A stretch of 11,339 nucleotides of DNA from Acidobacteria bacterium UBA2994 (lineage in GTDB: Bacteria > Acidobacteriota > Vicinamibacteria > Vicinamibacterales > UBA8438): positions 1 to 11,339 of the forward strand of contig DEAA01000049.1 of assembly GCA_002346545.1 (NCBI GenBank), written 5' to 3'. This document shows, piece by piece, positions 1 to 9,490 of this stretch; the stretch's first letter is position 1; each line of letters begins with the position of its first letter. The notes under the pieces are model-generated. The model was given only the letters and a program-made list of their open reading frames with translations. It had not been told where the DNA came from and made no database searches. A program made the position numbers and the translations under genes.

Positions 1-1965
1 CGTCGTGAGCCGGCTGACTGTCCCGCTGGTCGCGTCTGCAATCCAGACGTCCAGATCTTCAACAGTCGCTAGGGTCAGCGCCACATTGCGACCATCGGGA
101 GCAATACTTACGCCCGCGACACCGTTCGCAGCGATCGGCAAAACCGTCTCTATGCCTTCCCGGTCGACCGACAAGGCACTCTTCTCTGCGACCGAGCTCG
201 TCACCCCCCCCGGCACGTAGACAAGAGAGCCATTCACTGACGTCGCATAGTGAGCTCCTGAAGCCGTCTGCATCACCCCGGAGACGATCTCCCTTGGATC
301 GCCTGTGACTTCCAGGGTCTCCCTGTCGAAAGGTGCCACAAAGAGCCCTCCGGCACGGGCGTACAGCAGATGTCCTGATGAGAGCCAACGCGGATAGAAG
401 CCGCCGTCGGCCACGACGCGGCGCTCACCGGTGGACAGTCTCTGCGCCACGATCTGTCCGGCATCGAAATTCACCCCGTCCCGTGCAACCGAGAACAGCA
501 TCACATCGCCGCCGGGAAGAAAAGCCGGGAAATCATGATCGGCAGTCGGGTTCTGACGCTCGGTCAGCGGTTCCGGACTACCTCCTTGAGCAGACACCTG
601 AAATAGCGCCGTAGGTCCCGTTATCCCGAACACAATCGTGTCGTCGTCCGTCCATGCCCCGTCCAGACCGTTCGTTACTTGGCACACGGTCAAGGGAGCA
701 CCTCCGGAGAGTGCGACCTTCCGTATCTCCGTCTCCGTAAAGAAACCGACCCACTGTCCATCGGGTGAGAAAAACGGCGCTGACGCGTTCTCGGTGCCAG
801 GGATGGCTTCGGCCGTTGTTTGATCTAATTGCCTGAGATACAGGCGATCGTTTGCGCTGTACACCAGCTGTTGTCCATCAGGAGACAGCGCAACCGCGCG
901 CGCACTTCGAGGAAACGTCATTCGACCTGCCGGTGCCTCGACAAAGCGAGTGCTCACGAGGTCGGGAGGTGAACTATCTAGCGCCATGAGCGCGAGAAGA
1001 AGCCCCGCACTCGACAGTGCGAACGCACCGCTGAGCCATGCGATAGGACTTTTCCACACGGGTGCTTCCGAGCCCGCTGCTGTAGCGGCCGGTGGTGCCA
1101 CTGACGTCTCGAACGCACCGCGCATCGCCAGTCGGACGTCGCCGACGTCCCGAACCCGTTCTCGAGGATCCTTCTGCAGGCATTGCCTGATGACCGTGTC
1201 AAGCGTCGCGGGAAGATCCCCTGGCAACCGGTCCCAGTCCGGCTCCCTCATCATCACCGCGGCGACCGTCTCCGACGCGGTCTCACCCTCGAACACGCGC
1301 CGTCCGGTCAGCATCTCCAGAAGCACGACGCCAAACGCCCAGACATCGGCACGCTTGTCGACGGGCTGACCTTTCGCTTGTTCTGGAGCCATGTAGGCAG
1401 GTGTGCCAATCACCATACCCATCTGGGTCGCACCAGTAAGCGACATGGTGGCCTGCTCAGAGGCGTCGGCGGAACCTGTCTCCGCCGCAATTGCCTTCGC
1501 AAGACCGAAATCCAGCACCTTGACCGTGCCGTCCGGCCGCACCTTCACGTTCGCCGGCTTCAGATCACGATGGACAATTCCTTGTTCGTGCGCAGCTTCG
1601 AGCGCATTGGCAATCTGTTCTGCGATGGCCGTCGCGTCATCGACCGACAGCGGCCCGTCGCCAATTAGATCGGCGAGCGTCTGACCTTCAATTAACTCAA
1701 GGACTAGCGCCTCGGCCTCACCCGTGGACTCCAGTCCATAAATGCTGCCGATGTTCGGATGGTTCAACGACGCGAGTACCTTAGCTTCGCGGCGAAATCT
1801 GGTTAGACGATCCGGGTCCGTCGTAAAGCCTTCAGACAGTAATTTGAGAGCCACCTCGCGATCGAGGGTTGTGTCGTGGGCGCGATACACCGTTCCCATG
1901 CCACCCTCACCGAGTTTCGCGGTGACCTGGTAGGCTCCGACGCGCGTCCCGATCTCAAGAGGCAT
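1..1965 (-). CDS. Transmembrane Ser/Thr protein kinase with C-terminal WD40/TolB-like beta-propeller (3' end cut by window edge)
   Basis: The frame stays open for 655 codons from the ATG at 1965 down to base 1, so the C-terminus is missing. Residues about 12-285 form a Hanks-type kinase domain. It has a glycine-rich loop GEGGMGTVYRA (19-29), ATP-anchoring Lys41 in VALK, catalytic loop HRDLKPAN (132-139, Asp134), DFG (152-154), activation-segment end GTPAYMAPEQ (187-196) and DVWAFGVVLLEMLTG. All catalytic residues are present, so an active kinase is expected. A single hydrophobic segment lies near 306-329. After it come repeated SPDG-type propeller blades (SPDG at 361 and 400, LPGGD and APDG further on), typical of PD40/TolB-like propellers. 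The inferred topology is a cytoplasmic kinase with an extracytoplasmic sensor. This fusion is common in Acidobacteriota; the ligand and substrates are unknown. The ATG has no strong Shine-Dalgarno sequence nearby, only a distant GGAG. Confidence 0.93.
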   Translation of the reverse strand, partial: MPLEIGTRVGAYQVTAKLGEGGMGTVYRAHDTTLDREVALKLLSEGFTTDPDRLTRFRREAKVLASLNHPNIGSIYGLESTGEAEALVLELIEGQTLADLIGDGPLSVDDATAIAEQIANALEAAHEQGIVHRDLKPANVKVRPDGTVKVLDFGLAKAIAAETGSADASEQATMSLTGATQMGMVIGTPAYMAPEQAKGQPVDKRADVWAFGVVLLEMLTGRRVFEGETASETVAAVMMREPDWDRLPGDLPATLDTVIRQCLQKDPRERVRDVGDVRLAMRGAFETSVAPPAATAAGSEAPVWKSPIAWLSGAFALSSAGLLLALMALDSSPPDLVSTRFVEAPAGRMTFPRSARAVALSPDGQQLVYSANDRLYLRQLDQTTAEAIPGTENASAPFFSPDGQWVGFFTETEIRKVALSGGAPLTVCQVTNGLDGAWTDDDTIVFGITGPTALFQVSAQGGSPEPLTERQNPTADHDFPAFLPGGDVMLFSVARDGVNFDAGQIVAQRLSTGERRVVADGGFYPRWLSSGHLLYARAGGLFVAPFDRETLEVTGDPREIVSGVMQTASGAHYATSVNGSLVYVPGGVTSSVAEKSALSVDREGIETVLPIAANGVAGVSIAPDGRNVALTLATVEDLDVWIADATSGTVSRLTT

Positions 1966-2078
1966 GTGTGTCGGAACAATCTCCGGGCCGGCTGAGCGAA
2001 TGGGTGACCCTCATAGGCCTTCCCGAGTTTTCCCCAGCGCAGATCAGGCCGCGGAGAAAGTCATAAATGAGTGTCAGA

Positions 2079-2093
2079 TCTTGTATCACAAGA
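2079..2093. repeat. Inverted repeat TCTTGT-N3-ACAAGA
   Basis: A perfect 6-bp inverted repeat with a 3-bp centre lies in the kinase/GYD divergent spacer. The short spacing suits a dimeric repressor site better than a terminator, and no T-tract follows. The binding protein is unknown. Confidence 0.4.
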
Positions 2094-2163
2094 ACCGCCT
2101 CATTGAAGTCAAAGAACATGAAAGGTAGCAGTGACGCGCTTGCGCCCGCGTGGCGGTTCCCCT

Positions 2164-2199
2164 AAGCTCCGAGCTTCTGTAACCGGCACACTGGCCGGT
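2164..2199. repeat. Two adjacent inverted repeats in the GYD gene leader
   Basis: AAGCTC-C-GAGCTT (2164-2176) is a perfect 13-bp interrupted palindrome. Five bases later, ACCGGC-N6-GCCGGT (2182-2199) can form a 6-bp GC-rich stem with a 6-nt loop. They lie 51 and 28 bp upstream of the GYD start codon. They could be an operator plus a leader hairpin; there is no poly-T run, so an intrinsic terminator is unlikely. Confidence 0.4.
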
Positions 2200-2226
2200 C
2201 TCACCACGCAAGAAGGACAATTGCAT

Positions 2227-2559
2227 ATGGCAACCTATCTACTCGAGATTTCCTACACTGCCGAATCCATCGCCGCCCAGATCAAGAAGCCGCAAGATCG
2301 CCTGAAGACAGCTGCGGTACCAGTCCTCGAGGCCGCAGGCGGCAAGTTAATCGGCGGGGGCTTCTCGTTCGGCGACCCCCACGCGGTGATGCTATTCGAA
2401 GCGCCCAATGACCAGACTGCGGCCGCGGTGACGCAAGTGACGACAGCAGGCGGTGCCATAAAGGCGTCAAGGACGACCAAGCTGCTTTCAGGCAGCCAGT
2501 GGACCTCGGCACTGAGAAAGGCCGGCAAGATCGCCGCAGCTTATACGCCGGCGAAGTAG
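2227..2559 (+). CDS. GYD-domain protein, small stand-alone
   Basis: This 110-residue protein matches the GYD family (PF08734) in length and pattern. It has an N-terminal beta strand MATYLLEISYT, then a helix with KKPQDRLKTAAVPVLEAAGGKLIGG (about 27-51), then the family's signature region FSFGDPHAVMLFEAPND (about 53-69) and a helix TAAAVTQVTTAGGAIKASRTTKLL. GYD proteins are small alpha/beta ferredoxin-like proteins of unknown biochemical role. There is no signal peptide, so it is probably cytoplasmic. The ATG at 2227 is chosen because AAGAAGGA (2210-2217) lies 9 nt upstream. The frame is open back to a GTG at 2131, but that would place the hairpins and ribosome binding site inside the protein. 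The gene stands alone: the kinase is divergent and the LTxxQ gene convergent. Confidence 0.85.
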   Translation: MATYLLEISYTAESIAAQIKKPQDRLKTAAVPVLEAAGGKLIGGGFSFGDPHAVMLFEAPNDQTAAAVTQVTTAGGAIKASRTTKLLSGSQWTSALRKAGKIAAAYTPAK

Positions 2560-2671
2560 ATTCGCCATCGCTCGGAAGAAGGGAGGCCACGGCAGGCGGC
2601 CAGGTACTTCTGGGTCCAGACTCCGCACCGTGGAGAATAGGCCGGGGTTAGGGGTTGCGGACGAGGGACCG

Positions 2672-3157
2672 TCAGTCGCGCGGGGGGCCGTCTGGCCGAG
2701 GACCGCGACGGAAGCTGCCTGGACCGCCGCGGGGACCTCGAGGCCCCCGCTCGCGGCGCCGCATCCGCACGATCTCATTTTCGAAGACAGCAAGCTGGTC
2801 CTCGGTCAGGATCTCGGCCAGCGCCGAGCTCATCTGATCCTGCTCCGCCTCGAACCTATCGCGGACCTCTTCGCTGATCGAACGCATGCGGTCGCGGCGG
2901 GAGTCAAACAGCAGCCGAAGCTCCGACTCCTGTTCTGACGTCAGGTCGATGTTACTGGCGATCCGATCGAGCAACCGCTCGGTCATCCGGGTCACCGGCG
3001 CACCACCACCGCGTAGTCCACGGCCCACGAACCGGGGCGTCATCGCGTCATCGACCAGCAGCGGCCGTAACGCGAATCCCGCCGCCGCCCCGGCCACGAA
3101 CACGACCAGCACGAAGAGCCCAGCCCAAAGACGCATGTTCGTGCTGTTCATCGACAT
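2672..3157 (-). CDS. Membrane-anchored periplasmic LTxxQ protein (Spy/CpxP/metal-resist-like)
   Basis: This 161-residue protein has a hydrophobic segment near residues 10-30 (WAGLFVLVVFVAGAAAGFAL), either a signal anchor or a signal peptide. The mostly helical domain behind it carries two LTxxQ-type motifs, LTSEQ (72-76) and LTEDQ (117-121). This is the hallmark of the Spy/CpxP and periplasmic heavy-metal-sensor (ZraP/CnrX-like) superfamily. These proteins act as periplasmic chaperones or as metal or stress sensors that control an anti-sigma factor. The tail from about 134 is low-complexity Arg/Gly/Pro. The gene lies 19 bp after the anti-sigma stop codon and is third in the sigma operon. No strong ribosome binding site precedes the ATG at 3157; the Met codons at residues 3 and 8 are alternative starts. 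No His/Cys metal ligands are evident, so metal binding is uncertain. Confidence 0.8.
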   Translation of the reverse strand: MSMNSTNMRLWAGLFVLVVFVAGAAAGFALRPLLVDDAMTPRFVGRGLRGGGAPVTRMTERLLDRIASNIDLTSEQESELRLLFDSRRDRMRSISEEVRDRFEAEQDQMSSALAEILTEDQLAVFENEIVRMRRRERGPRGPRGGPGSFRRGPRPDGPPRD

Positions 3158-3176
3158 TGCTCGTTCACCAACCGGG

Positions 3177-3674
3177 TCACCGTCGTGCCACGTCGGCGGC
3201 GGTCAACACGGTTTCAAGCAGCAGATCATCGCTGACGTCATCCTGCCACAAGACCGAGAACGGGGGCGCGCTCCCGGTTTCCTCGGCGGCCCACTCGCTG
3301 ATCAGATCCGCGAACTCGATCGGCTCGGCCGCCTCGGTCGGGCCGAACCCGAAGGCTGCCACCACAACCAGTACCGCCGCCACCGGCGCCAACCTGAACG
3401 TCCAGATCTGCCAGTTCACCAGGTCAAGCCATGCCGGTTCCGACTCCAAACGAGCCATGATCCGGGTGGCGAACCCAAGCGGAGCAGCTCGATCCGGCCG
3501 CCCGGCGAGAACGTCCGCCACCTCACGCTGCGCCGCTAGCTTATGGCGACAGGCGTCGCAGGTCTCGAGATGCGCGTCGAGCCGGACGCCCTCGTCACCG
3601 TCGAGCCAGCCTTCCATCCGACGCAGAACCAGCGCGGCGGCCTCGTCACACGACGTGGTGGGCACGGTATTCAT
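3177..3674 (-). CDS. Anti-sigma factor with putative zinc-finger (zf-HC2/ZAS) and one transmembrane helix
   Basis: The 165-residue protein starts at an ATG overlapping the sigma gene stop as ATGA (3671-3674), which implies translational coupling. The N-terminal cytoplasmic domain has Cys9 and the motif HLETCDAC (His35, Cys39, Cys42), the Hx3Cx2C signature of zinc-associated anti-sigma domains that clamp ECF sigma factors. A Leu/Arg-rich helix follows (about 43-78). A hydrophobic segment at about 94-111 (RLAPVAAVLVVVAAFGFG) should cross the membrane, leaving an acidic domain of about 50 residues outside. It is expected to hold the upstream sigma factor inactive until an envelope or redox signal arrives. 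The signal is not evident; regulated proteolysis or zinc/thiol chemistry are the family's known routes. Confidence 0.88.
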   Translation of the reverse strand: MNTVPTTSCDEAAALVLRRMEGWLDGDEGVRLDAHLETCDACRHKLAAQREVADVLAGRPDRAAPLGFATRIMARLESEPAWLDLVNWQIWTFRLAPVAAVLVVVAAFGFGPTEAAEPIEFADLISEWAAEETGSAPPFSVLWQDDVSDDLLLETVLTAADVARR

Positions 3675-4396
3675 CGGCTCGCTCCTGGTGCGGCGCGCAA
3701 CGGCGCCAGCAGGCTCCTGAGTCGTTGTCTGCCTCGAAAGATCCGCGACTCCACGGTGCCGATCGGCGCATCGATCACCACGGCAATCTCCCTGTAGTCG
3801 AGCCCTTCCACGTCCCGCAGGACAACCGCCTCTCGCAACGTGTCCGGCAACGCCGAGAGCGCTCGGTCGATCGCGTCTCGGGTGACGAGCGCCGACTCGG
3901 CGTCGGGTCCGCCCGCGGGCACGTCCAACGCGCCCATCGACCGATCCTCATCGTCGAGGCTCTGGTCGCCGATCCGTTCCCGGCGGCTGCGGCGTTCAAG
4001 CGCCGTGCGGGCCAAGTTCGTGGCGATGGTGTAGAGCCACGTCTTGAACGAGCTGTCCCCTCTAAACCGGCGCAGGGCCCGGTGCGCTCGGATGAACGTC
4101 TCCTGCGCGACATCCTCCGCCTCGCCGGAATCGCGGAGAATGGCCGTAGCGTAGTTGACGACTCGCGTCTGATACTGCCAGACGAGCTGCTCGAACGCGA
4201 CCAGATCGCCCCCGGCGGCTCGCCCAACCACCTCGGCATCCGGATCCACCTCACGGCAACGGGACGAAGCCCGGGTAGGTTCGGCAACCACGGCCTGAGA
4301 GGCGGCAGCGTGGTCAGCGGACATATCAGGTGTCCCGGCGCCAACCAGCGCTGGCGATTGGATGACGGCAGTGTAGGCGACGACGCTGAAGACCAC
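3671..4396 (-). CDS. ECF-family RNA polymerase sigma factor (sigma-70 family, RpoE-like)
   Basis: The 241-residue protein has sigma region 2 at about 66-138, with AFEQLVWQYQTRVVNYA, then DVAQETFIRAHRALRRFRGDSSFKTWLYTIATN. Sigma region 4 lies at about 177-230 and includes LSALPDTLREAVVLRDVEGLDYREIA and the helix-turn-helix part APIGTVESRIFRGRQRL. Regions 1 and 3 are absent, as in group IV sigma factors. It should direct RNA polymerase to a stress regulon and is controlled by the overlapping anti-sigma gene. The start is a GTG at 4396 with an AGGA 6 nt upstream. Codons between it and the ATG at 4324 mostly end in G or C like the rest of the gene, which favours the GTG; a start at 4324 remains possible. 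The N-terminal 50 residues before region 2 are longer than usual. No ECF-type GGAAC promoter was recognised upstream, so autoregulation is not shown. Confidence 0.92.
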   Translation of the reverse strand: MVFSVVAYTAVIQSPALVGAGTPDMSADHAAASQAVVAEPTRASSRCREVDPDAEVVGRAAGGDLVAFEQLVWQYQTRVVNYATAILRDSGEAEDVAQETFIRAHRALRRFRGDSSFKTWLYTIATNLARTALERRSRRERIGDQSLDDEDRSMGALDVPAGGPDAESALVTRDAIDRALSALPDTLREAVVLRDVEGLDYREIAVVIDAPIGTVESRIFRGRQRLRSLLAPLRAAPGASR

Positions 4397-4505
4397 AACA
4401 CTTCCTGCTCACGGTGTCCTGAAGGTCTACCGGATTCCCGCCTCGGTCTCTATGAGTATCGACCGGCCTGAGGAGTCAGATATTCCGCCGGAACAGACGG
4501 CTCCC

Positions 4506-4532
4506 GGATTAATCCACGTAACACATTTAAAT
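4506..4532. repeat. Palindrome pair GGATTAATCC and ATTTAAAT
   Basis: GGATTAATCC (4506-4515) is a perfect 10-bp palindrome, followed 9 bp later by the perfect 8-bp palindrome ATTTAAAT (4525-4532). Both lie in the AT-rich core of the sigma/rtcB divergent spacer. They are plausible operator or promoter elements; no regulator is identified. Confidence 0.4.
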
Positions 4533-4618
4533 TGAGATGTTTACAAGAGATGATCTTCCTAGCTCTACCGGGACAAGACCACCCCGTCAACGATCGCGAC
4601 AGGCACGGTCAAAGCGTT

Positions 4619-4651
4619 AAGCACCTATAAGCACCTCCAGGCTTTAGGTGC
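4619..4651. repeat. Iterated GCACCT hexamer upstream of rtcB (two direct, one inverted)
   Basis: AAGCACCT occurs at 4619-4626 and again at 4629-4636, exactly 10 bp apart, about one helical turn. The inverted hexamer AGGTGC follows at 4646-4651, and with the second copy it can form a 6-bp stem with a 9-nt loop. The set ends 33 bp before the rtcB start codon. It could be a regulator-binding array or a leader hairpin; both are inferred. Confidence 0.4.
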
Positions 4652-4684
4652 CTTCACGAGACGCCGTCGGGGTACCCTGACAGT

Positions 4685-8267
<3,583 letters not shown>

Positions 8268-8333
8268 GGTCAAACCTGCGTCAGGCACTTGGAAGGGCCC
8301 TCCGCATATGACCGCTCCTCAAGGAGACTCGAG

Positions 8334-8885
8334 ATGAAGACATCGCGACGAGACATGGTGGCTGCGGCCGGCGGCGGGTTGGCGGCACTGGCCGCACTCG
8401 GTGTCACCGAGAACACGAACGCCAAGGGGCAGGCCACGGTCGAGATCAACGCCGACCTCCTTGCGACGTTGCGAGACTGTGTCGACAAGATGGCGATCAA
8501 GGAGCTGTTCGGACGCTACGCGCACGCCATCGACACTGGCGACTCGGAGGGATGGGCCGCCGTCTTTACCGAAGACGGGCAGTATGAGCTGTTCGGCAAC
8601 ACCACGAAGGGGCGCCCCGCCATCGCGGCCGCCATCACCGGACGGCGCGAGGGCCGGCCTCACTCACAGCACCGGATGGCCAACCACGTCATTAGCATCG
8701 ATGGCGACACGGCGCACTCGGTCTGCGAGTTCTGTGTGATCGCGGAACGTCAGGGCAGAATCGACACGATCACGGCCGGCTTCTACGAAGATGATCTGAA
8801 GCGGGTGAATGGGCAGTGGCTCATCGCGCGGCGGCAGATCCAGATCAAGACCGACCCAGCGATTCTCGAGCCGCCCGAGGCCTAG
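8334..8885 (+). CDS. Tat-exported SnoaL-like (NTF2-fold, SnoaL_4) protein
   Basis: The 183-residue protein begins with a twin-arginine signal, MKTSRRDMVAAAGGG (Arg5-Arg6), then a short hydrophobic stretch to about residue 24, so folded export across the inner membrane is likely. Residues about 42-170 match the SnoaL_4 pattern: an N-terminal helix KMAIKELFGRYAHAIDTGD, then EGWAAVFTEDGQYELFG, GRPAIAAAI, HRMANHVISIDGDTAHSVCEF, and the closing sheet GFYEDDLKRVNGQWLIARRQI. The NTF2-like cone fold includes ketosteroid isomerases, dehydratases and polyketide cyclases, but many members have no known reaction. Candidate pocket residues are Tyr62, Asp67, Trp74 and His113. AAGGAG (8321-8326) lies 7 nt before the ATG at 8334. 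It follows katG by 66 bp on the same strand and may be cotranscribed. An upstream TTG at 8289 was not used because it would bury the ribosome binding site and Tat motif. Confidence 0.85.
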   Translation: MKTSRRDMVAAAGGGLAALAALGVTENTNAKGQATVEINADLLATLRDCVDKMAIKELFGRYAHAIDTGDSEGWAAVFTEDGQYELFGNTTKGRPAIAAAITGRREGRPHSQHRMANHVISIDGDTAHSVCEFCVIAERQGRIDTITAGFYEDDLKRVNGQWLIARRQIQIKTDPAILEPPEA

Positions 8886-8947
8886 CCCGGCTACGTGAGA
8901 GTCGGTATTCGGAGCGCGGCGCCCGGCTGGCAAGGCGCGAGGCGGGA

Positions 8948-8987
8948 ACAACCAGGCAGGTTGTGACCGGCAAAGCGACAATGCCGG
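8948..8987. terminator. Two hairpins between convergent genes (possible bidirectional terminator)
   Basis: The 122-bp junction of the convergent SnoaL-like and cupin genes holds two perfect hairpins. ACAACC-AGGCA-GGTTGT (8948-8964) is followed two bases later by CCGGCA-N9-TGCCGG (8967-8987). Neither is followed by a clear T-tract on either strand, so a textbook intrinsic terminator is not shown. Position and tandem arrangement still suggest transcript-end structures. Confidence 0.35.
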
Positions 8988-9007
8988 ACGGGATGCCCCC
9001 CGAGAAC

Positions 9008-9433
9008 CTAGGGGACCGGTTCGGCCAAGTACTGCTCGTCGCTGACTGGATCGCCCCACTCCGCGCCACCGCCCTGCACGGCAATCATTACGAGCCCCTC
9101 GTCCGGGGCCGCGCCGTGCCAGTGCATGACGCCACCAGCAGAATAGACAGGGACGCCAGGAACGAGTTCTCGGAGCGCCCCCCCCTGTTCCTGAAACCGT
9201 CCTCGGCCTTCTTCCGGCAACAGGAGCTGGCCCCACCCGTGGCTGTGCCAGTGAGCCCGCGCGCCCGGGACAAGCCGGACCCTCGCCTTCCTCACTTCTT
9301 CGCTGTCGACCACCGTAGGTGGCGGACCGGTGAAAAAGTCGGCCAGCGGGTTCCGCTGCGCGGTGGCCACGCTCTCCAGGCCAATCCAGACCACCACCAC
9401 GACCGCGACGAGTGCGAGCGTCTTCTCACGCAT
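9008..9433 (-). CDS. Secreted single-domain cupin protein
   Basis: The 141-residue protein has an N-terminal signal peptide (MREKTLALVAVVVVVWIGLESVATAQ, probable cleavage after about 26). One cupin barrel follows. Motif 1 is PGARAHWHSHGWGQLLLPEEG (from residue 56), with metal-ligand candidates His61, His63 and Gln69 in place of the usual Glu. Motif 2 is PGVPVYSAGGVMHWHGA (92-108), with His104. The end, AEWGDPVSDEQY, resembles small cupins that accompany carboxymuconolactone-decarboxylase-like proteins. Metal binding is likely; the reaction is unknown. The ATG at 9433 has GGAG 7 nt upstream and directly precedes the signal peptide; the frame is open up to 9478, but those residues do not look like a signal sequence. 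It lies 57 bp after the membrane-anchored gene at 9979-9491 and is probably cotranscribed with it. Confidence 0.82.
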   Translation of the reverse strand: MREKTLALVAVVVVVWIGLESVATAQRNPLADFFTGPPPTVVDSEEVRKARVRLVPGARAHWHSHGWGQLLLPEEGRGRFQEQGGALRELVPGVPVYSAGGVMHWHGAAPDEGLVMIAVQGGGAEWGDPVSDEQYLAEPVP

Positions 9434-9490
9434 TGGGTGTCTCCACGAGCTGCAGAATCCAGGTACTGGACCCGACACGGGCTGGGCAGC

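Larger units (their letters stand above)
1966..2226. promoter_or_regulatory. Divergent intergenic region between kinase and GYD gene, with three inverted repeats
   Basis: This 261-bp spacer must carry the promoters of the leftward kinase gene and the rightward GYD gene. No convincing sigma70 -35/-10 pair is visible; the nearest rightward candidate, TTGAAG at 2103 with TAGCAG at 2126, is weak. Three inverted repeats stand out: TCTTGT-ATC-ACAAGA (2079-2093), AAGCTC-C-GAGCTT (2164-2176) and ACCGGC-ACACTG-GCCGGT (2182-2199). The first two look like operator half-sites. The third could form a stem-loop in the GYD leader, ending about 10 nt before the ribosome binding site. A regulatory function is inferred. 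Confidence 0.45.
4397..4684. promoter_or_regulatory. Divergent intergenic region between sigma operon and rtcB
   Basis: This 288-bp spacer is the longest non-coding stretch in the window and has a markedly AT-rich patch at about 4508-4556. It contains the perfect palindrome GGATTAATCC (4506-4515), the palindrome ATTTAAAT (4525-4532) and, close to rtcB, repeated GCACCT hexamers. Promoters in both directions are expected. A leftward TTGTAA with a 17-bp spacer to TGTTAC and a rightward TTTACA (4540-4545) are only weak matches, so no promoter can be assigned. No tRNA or small-RNA structure was recognised. Confidence 0.45.

Noticed and set aside
1183..1668. Plus-strand frames of up to 161 codons within 1-1965
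   Set aside because: They are shadows of the kinase-propeller gene, whose minus-strand frame is open throughout and carries every kinase motif.
2131..2226. N-terminal extension of the GYD gene to a GTG at 2131
   Set aside because: The added residues are unlike GYD proteins, and the extension covers two inverted repeats and a well-placed ribosome binding site for the ATG at 2227.
3725..4471. Plus-strand open frame of 248 codons opposite the sigma factor
   Set aside because: It is antisense to a clear ECF sigma gene with regions 2 and 4; no domain is visible in the antisense product.
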